A DNA stretch of 9,934 bases from Sulfurimonas sp. (GTDB taxonomy: Bacteria; Campylobacterota; Campylobacteria; Campylobacterales; Sulfurimonadaceae), in NCBI GenBank assembly GCA_021157485.1, contig JAGGWO010000176.1, positions 1-9,934 of the forward strand, read 5' to 3'. The position numbers and the translations under genes were made by a program. The notes below the pieces were generated by a model. That model saw only the letters and a program-made list of their open reading frames with translations, made no database searches and had not been told where the DNA came from. This document shows, in pieces, positions 7,211-9,934 of the stretch (within the stretch, counting starts at the first letter, position 1; every line of letters starts with the position of its first letter).

Positions 7211-7216
7211 CTTGAA

Positions 7217-8350
7217 ATGGATTATCAGAAGGTATCTGAGTACACTAAGAAGTTATCAGTACTATATGTCGAAGATGATGTAGATTTGTTAGAAGAGACG
7301 ACTGGATTTTTAGAAGATCTATTCTATAGAGTTGATACGGCAAAAAATGGTCTGATTGCGTTTAACAAGTATAATGAGTATAAAGACCGTGAATCAAAAT
7401 TTTATGACATTATTATTACAGATATAAATATGCCTGTAATGGATGGAATGGATTTAATAAGAGATATCCATAGTATAAATAAAATTCAACCAGTTATTGT
7501 AGTCTCTGCGTACAGTGAAGCAACTAAGTTAATTCAGATGATACAGAGTGGTGTGAGTAATTTTTTACTAAAACCAATTAATCCTGAAGAGCTAATGACA
7601 ATGCTCTATAAAATGTCTAAAGATATCATTAATGAAATAGATGTTAAAAAATATAAGGCTGACCTAGAAGATTTAAATGCAAATTTAGAAAGTAGAGTAG
7701 TTGACTTATCCGAAGAGGTTTTATACACTCAACAGCTCTCTATTGAGATGATTAGTAATTTAATTGAAAATCATGATGGTGATATTAAGACTCATTCAAA
7801 AAGAATTGAAAAATATACAATTGCAATACTAGATGAACTCAAAGAGACAGTGGGAATAGATGAAGAGTTGGCTGATATGATTCCTATCTCAGCTCTTTTA
7901 CATGATATTGGTGAGTTGATGTTACCAAATGGTATATTGACAAAACCATCCTCTTTAAATGAAGAAGAGACTACGATAATGAGACGACATGCTCAGATGG
8001 GTTCTGAGATTTTAAAAGAAGCAAATGAGACTTTTAAAAAACATTTTAACAAAGATAGTTATATGAAAGTTGCTAGTGATATAGCAATGTATCATCATGA
8101 AAAATGGAATGGACTAGGGTACCCAGAAGGACTTAGCGGTGAAGATATCCCAATTGCAGCTCGCATAGTAGCTATTGCAGATGTTTATGATGCTCTTAGA
8201 AGTTTGAGAGTCTATAAAGAAGCTTTTACTCATGAAGAAGCAACAAGACAGATAGTTGAAGAGAGTGGCAAAAGTTTTGACCCTAATCTAGTGAATATAT
8301 TTTTACATAAAAATCAAGAGTTTAAAAAAATATTTGACACATTAAGTTAA
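7217..8350 (+). CDS. Response regulator with REC and HD-GYP domains (probable c-di-GMP phosphodiesterase)
   Basis: A 377-residue cytoplasmic regulator. REC (about 12-130) has the acidic pocket Glu19/Asp20/Asp21, phospho-acceptor Asp69 in ITDINMP, Ser97 and Lys119. A coiled-coil linker (about 140-172) leads to an HD-GYP domain (about 172-372), the family that hydrolyses c-di-GMP to pGpG or GMP with a two- or three-metal centre. The metal residues are present: His193, His229/Asp230 (the HD pair), His258, His293/His294 and Asp322, and the GYP triplet is at 301-303. Arg331 of the RVYK motif is kept. One key position differs: the near-universal Lys of HDxGK is Glu233 here (HDIGE). Activity is therefore likely but not certain. 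It sits 19 bases before a second sensor kinase, probably its partner. Confidence 0.93.
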   Translation: MDYQKVSEYTKKLSVLYVEDDVDLLEETTGFLEDLFYRVDTAKNGLIAFNKYNEYKDRESKFYDIIITDINMPVMDGMDLIRDIHSINKIQPVIVVSAYSEATKLIQMIQSGVSNFLLKPINPEELMTMLYKMSKDIINEIDVKKYKADLEDLNANLESRVVDLSEEVLYTQQLSIEMISNLIENHDGDIKTHSKRIEKYTIAILDELKETVGIDEELADMIPISALLHDIGELMLPNGILTKPSSLNEEETTIMRRHAQMGSEILKEANETFKKHFNKDSYMKVASDIAMYHHEKWNGLGYPEGLSGEDIPIAARIVAIADVYDALRSLRVYKEAFTHEEATRQIVEESGKSFDPNLVNIFLHKNQEFKKIFDTLS

Positions 8351-8357
8351 TAAATTT

Positions 8358-8363
8358 GAAGGA
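8358..8363 (+). promoter_or_regulatory. Ribosome binding site deciding a TTG start
   Basis: GAAGGA lies 6 bases before the TTG at 8370, a strong match with ideal spacing. The first in-frame ATG is not reached until 8463 and would remove most of the first membrane helix, so the TTG is chosen as the start of the second kinase. Confidence 0.7.
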
Positions 8364-8369
8364 AAATAG

Positions 8370-9934
8370 TTGATACAAACGCTAAGGGGTTTAGATTACA
8401 ATAGAGAACTGATAGAACTACTACTTTTGGATAAGATAGGTTCTATTGGTTTGTATCTAGCGATGCCAGTTGCATATTTTATTTTATTTCAAAATATTGT
8501 ACCTCTTGGGATTCTTTTTGGATGGCTGTTTGCCCAAATTGTCATGTATATTATTAGAACCAATATAACCAGAGATTTTTTAGAGGTTCTTTTTACTACA
8601 GATGAAAATGAGGTTAGGCGTTTATTGCGTTTTCAATTAGTAACAGTATTTATAAACGCTATACTATGGGGAGTAGCTGCAACATTAACAGTGTTGTATG
8701 CAGATGAGAATTTGATACTCATGATGATAGCTGCACTTTTTATAGTATTTACGGTTTCTATAGCTATTTTAACTCCTGTATTTCACGCAGTTTTTATATT
8801 TATTGTGACTATTGTTGTTATCTTTACTTCTTCGTTGATTTTCTTAACTAATACATATATATTTAATCTATCATCACTGTTTTTATTGTCTTATCTACTT
8901 CTTTTTATTCCCGTTGCTTTTAAAGTATATAAAATTATGCTCAAATCGATACAACAAAAAGAGGAGATACTCTTTTTAAATTATCACCTAGAGCAGAGAG
9001 TTTCGGAAGCTACTTCAGAGTTAGAAGAACAAAATACTAAACTCCTAGATTCAGTAGAAAATTTTCAAACTCTACTTGATACAACAATGGAAATGATTAT
9101 AATAACTGACTCAAATAAGATTATTATAGATATAAACCGTGCCGGTGTAGAGCTTTTAATGGCTAAAAGCAAAGAAGATTTAGTGGGACGTAGATTGCCA
9201 GATTTTGTTGATGAACATGATAGACAGAAATTAGGTCTAATTTTGAATGATAATAGTGGTGAGCCATCTGAACTTTCTATGAGAAAAATTGGTGGAGAAA
9301 ATTTTCCAACGTTAGCAAATTCACAAAATGTTGTTCATAAAGGTAAAAGACTTAGAATAATTACTATGCAGGATTTAACGCAGATTCAGCAAAAAGAGAG
9401 ACTTCTGCTTCAACAGAGTCGTATGGCTCAGATGGGTGAAATGCTTAGTATGATAGCCCATCAGTGGAGACAGCCTTTGGGTGCAATTAGTAGTGCTATC
9501 TTTGGTATACAGACTAAACTTGCTACTGGAAAATATGATAACCAAGACTCAAATGAAGAGTTATACAAATTTTTAAATACAAAACATAAAAGAATTAATG
9601 AGTACGTTCAGTTTCTATCAACAACAATAGATGACTTTAGAAACTTTTTTAAACCAGATAAGAAAAAAGAGCTAGTAACGTTTGAGAGTCCGATTGGTAG
9701 AGCACTGCTAATAGTAGAAGGCTCATTAACATCTCATGGTATAGATGTTGCATACACATTTAACGTAAATGAAAAAGTTGAATTATTTCAAAATGAGATA
9801 ATGCAAGTTATATTAAACATAATAAAAAACAGTGAAGATAATTTTATAGAAAAAGGGACTAAAAATCCTAAAATAAGAATAGAAACAAAGAATATGTCTG
9901 CTCATTATGAGATTACTATTAGTGATAATGGTGG
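8370..9934 (+). CDS. Membrane sensor histidine kinase (6TM - PAS - HisKA - HATPase), 3' end cut by the window
   Basis: 521 codons are visible from a TTG start; the frame is open to the window edge, so the end of the ATPase domain is missing. About six hydrophobic helices (near 24-40, 44-62, 90-109, 113-133, 137-159 and 166-187) come first, with no sizeable periplasmic loop. A coiled coil (188-232) and a PAS domain (about 233-338, with FQTLLDTTMEMIIITDSNK at its start) follow. The H-box MIAHQWRQPL carries phospho-acceptor His364, followed by the same STTIDDFR-FFKP stretch as the other kinase. The N-box QVILNIIKNSED and the beginning of the G1 box (SDNG) are present. Its layout and kinase core match the kinase at 4829-6592, so the two are probably paralogues. 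It lies 19 bases after the HD-GYP regulator and probably phosphorylates it. Confidence 0.93.
   Translation, partial: MIQTLRGLDYNRELIELLLLDKIGSIGLYLAMPVAYFILFQNIVPLGILFGWLFAQIVMYIIRTNITRDFLEVLFTTDENEVRRLLRFQLVTVFINAILWGVAATLTVLYADENLILMMIAALFIVFTVSIAILTPVFHAVFIFIVTIVVIFTSSLIFLTNTYIFNLSSLFLLSYLLLFIPVAFKVYKIMLKSIQQKEEILFLNYHLEQRVSEATSELEEQNTKLLDSVENFQTLLDTTMEMIIITDSNKIIIDINRAGVELLMAKSKEDLVGRRLPDFVDEHDRQKLGLILNDNSGEPSELSMRKIGGENFPTLANSQNVVHKGKRLRIITMQDLTQIQQKERLLLQQSRMAQMGEMLSMIAHQWRQPLGAISSAIFGIQTKLATGKYDNQDSNEELYKFLNTKHKRINEYVQFLSTTIDDFRNFFKPDKKKELVTFESPIGRALLIVEGSLTSHGIDVAYTFNVNEKVELFQNEIMQVILNIIKNSEDNFIEKGTKNPKIRIETKNMSAHYEITISDNG

Larger units (their letters stand above)
7032..7216. other. 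Divergent intergenic region between the tRNA genes and the HD-GYP operon
   Basis: 185 AT-rich bases separate the minus-strand tRNA pair from the plus-strand HD-GYP gene, so promoters for both should lie here. A minus-strand TATAAT is visible near the tRNAs (7052-7057). For the plus strand several AT-rich -10-like hexamers occur between 7155 and 7196 but none stands out. A perfect 12-base palindrome CAAAAGCTTTTG lies at 7063-7074. No ORF is credible. Confidence 0.55.

Overview
The window looks like chromosomal DNA of a low-GC Campylobacterota bacterium, most likely Sulfurimonas or a close relative. Three things point there: the order modA - Mop-domain gene - modB - modC, which as I recall it matches the Campylobacter molybdate locus; the AT-rich codon use with promoters that have an extended -10 and no clear -35; and histidine kinases with the H-box IAHQWRQPL, common in this phylum. 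The genus is an inference from style, not from a database match.

Region 1 (1-2775) is a tightly packed molybdate uptake operon on the + strand. It opens with the last 25 codons of an upstream gene whose C-terminus looks like an outer-membrane beta-barrel. Next come modA (periplasmic binding protein), a small two-part Mop/TOBE protein, modB (permease) and modC (ATPase). The four mod genes overlap by 4 to 8 bases, so they are almost certainly translated together. Region 2 (2776-6592) starts with a clear extended -10 promoter in a 51-base gap. It holds a response regulator with REC, Aer-like PAS, degenerate GGDEF and intact EAL domains, followed by a six-helix membrane histidine kinase with PAS, HisKA and HATPase domains.

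Region 3 (6593-7216) is mostly non-coding. It carries two minus-strand tRNA genes (Asn-GTT and a CAT-anticodon tRNA, probably Met) and a tiny ORF that may be a gene remnant. Region 4 (7217-9934) repeats the plan of region 2: a REC - HD-GYP response regulator followed, with a good ribosome binding site and a TTG start, by a second six-helix PAS histidine kinase cut by the window edge.

The notable design is two side-by-side response-regulator/kinase modules. The kinases look paralogous, but the regulators end in the two unrelated kinds of cyclic-di-GMP phosphodiesterase, EAL and HD-GYP. The simplest reading is that two membrane sensors each control c-di-GMP breakdown through their own regulator, with an additional, probably flavin-based, redox input in the EAL protein. 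All individual families are known; the arrangement and several residue-level oddities are what deserve a second look.
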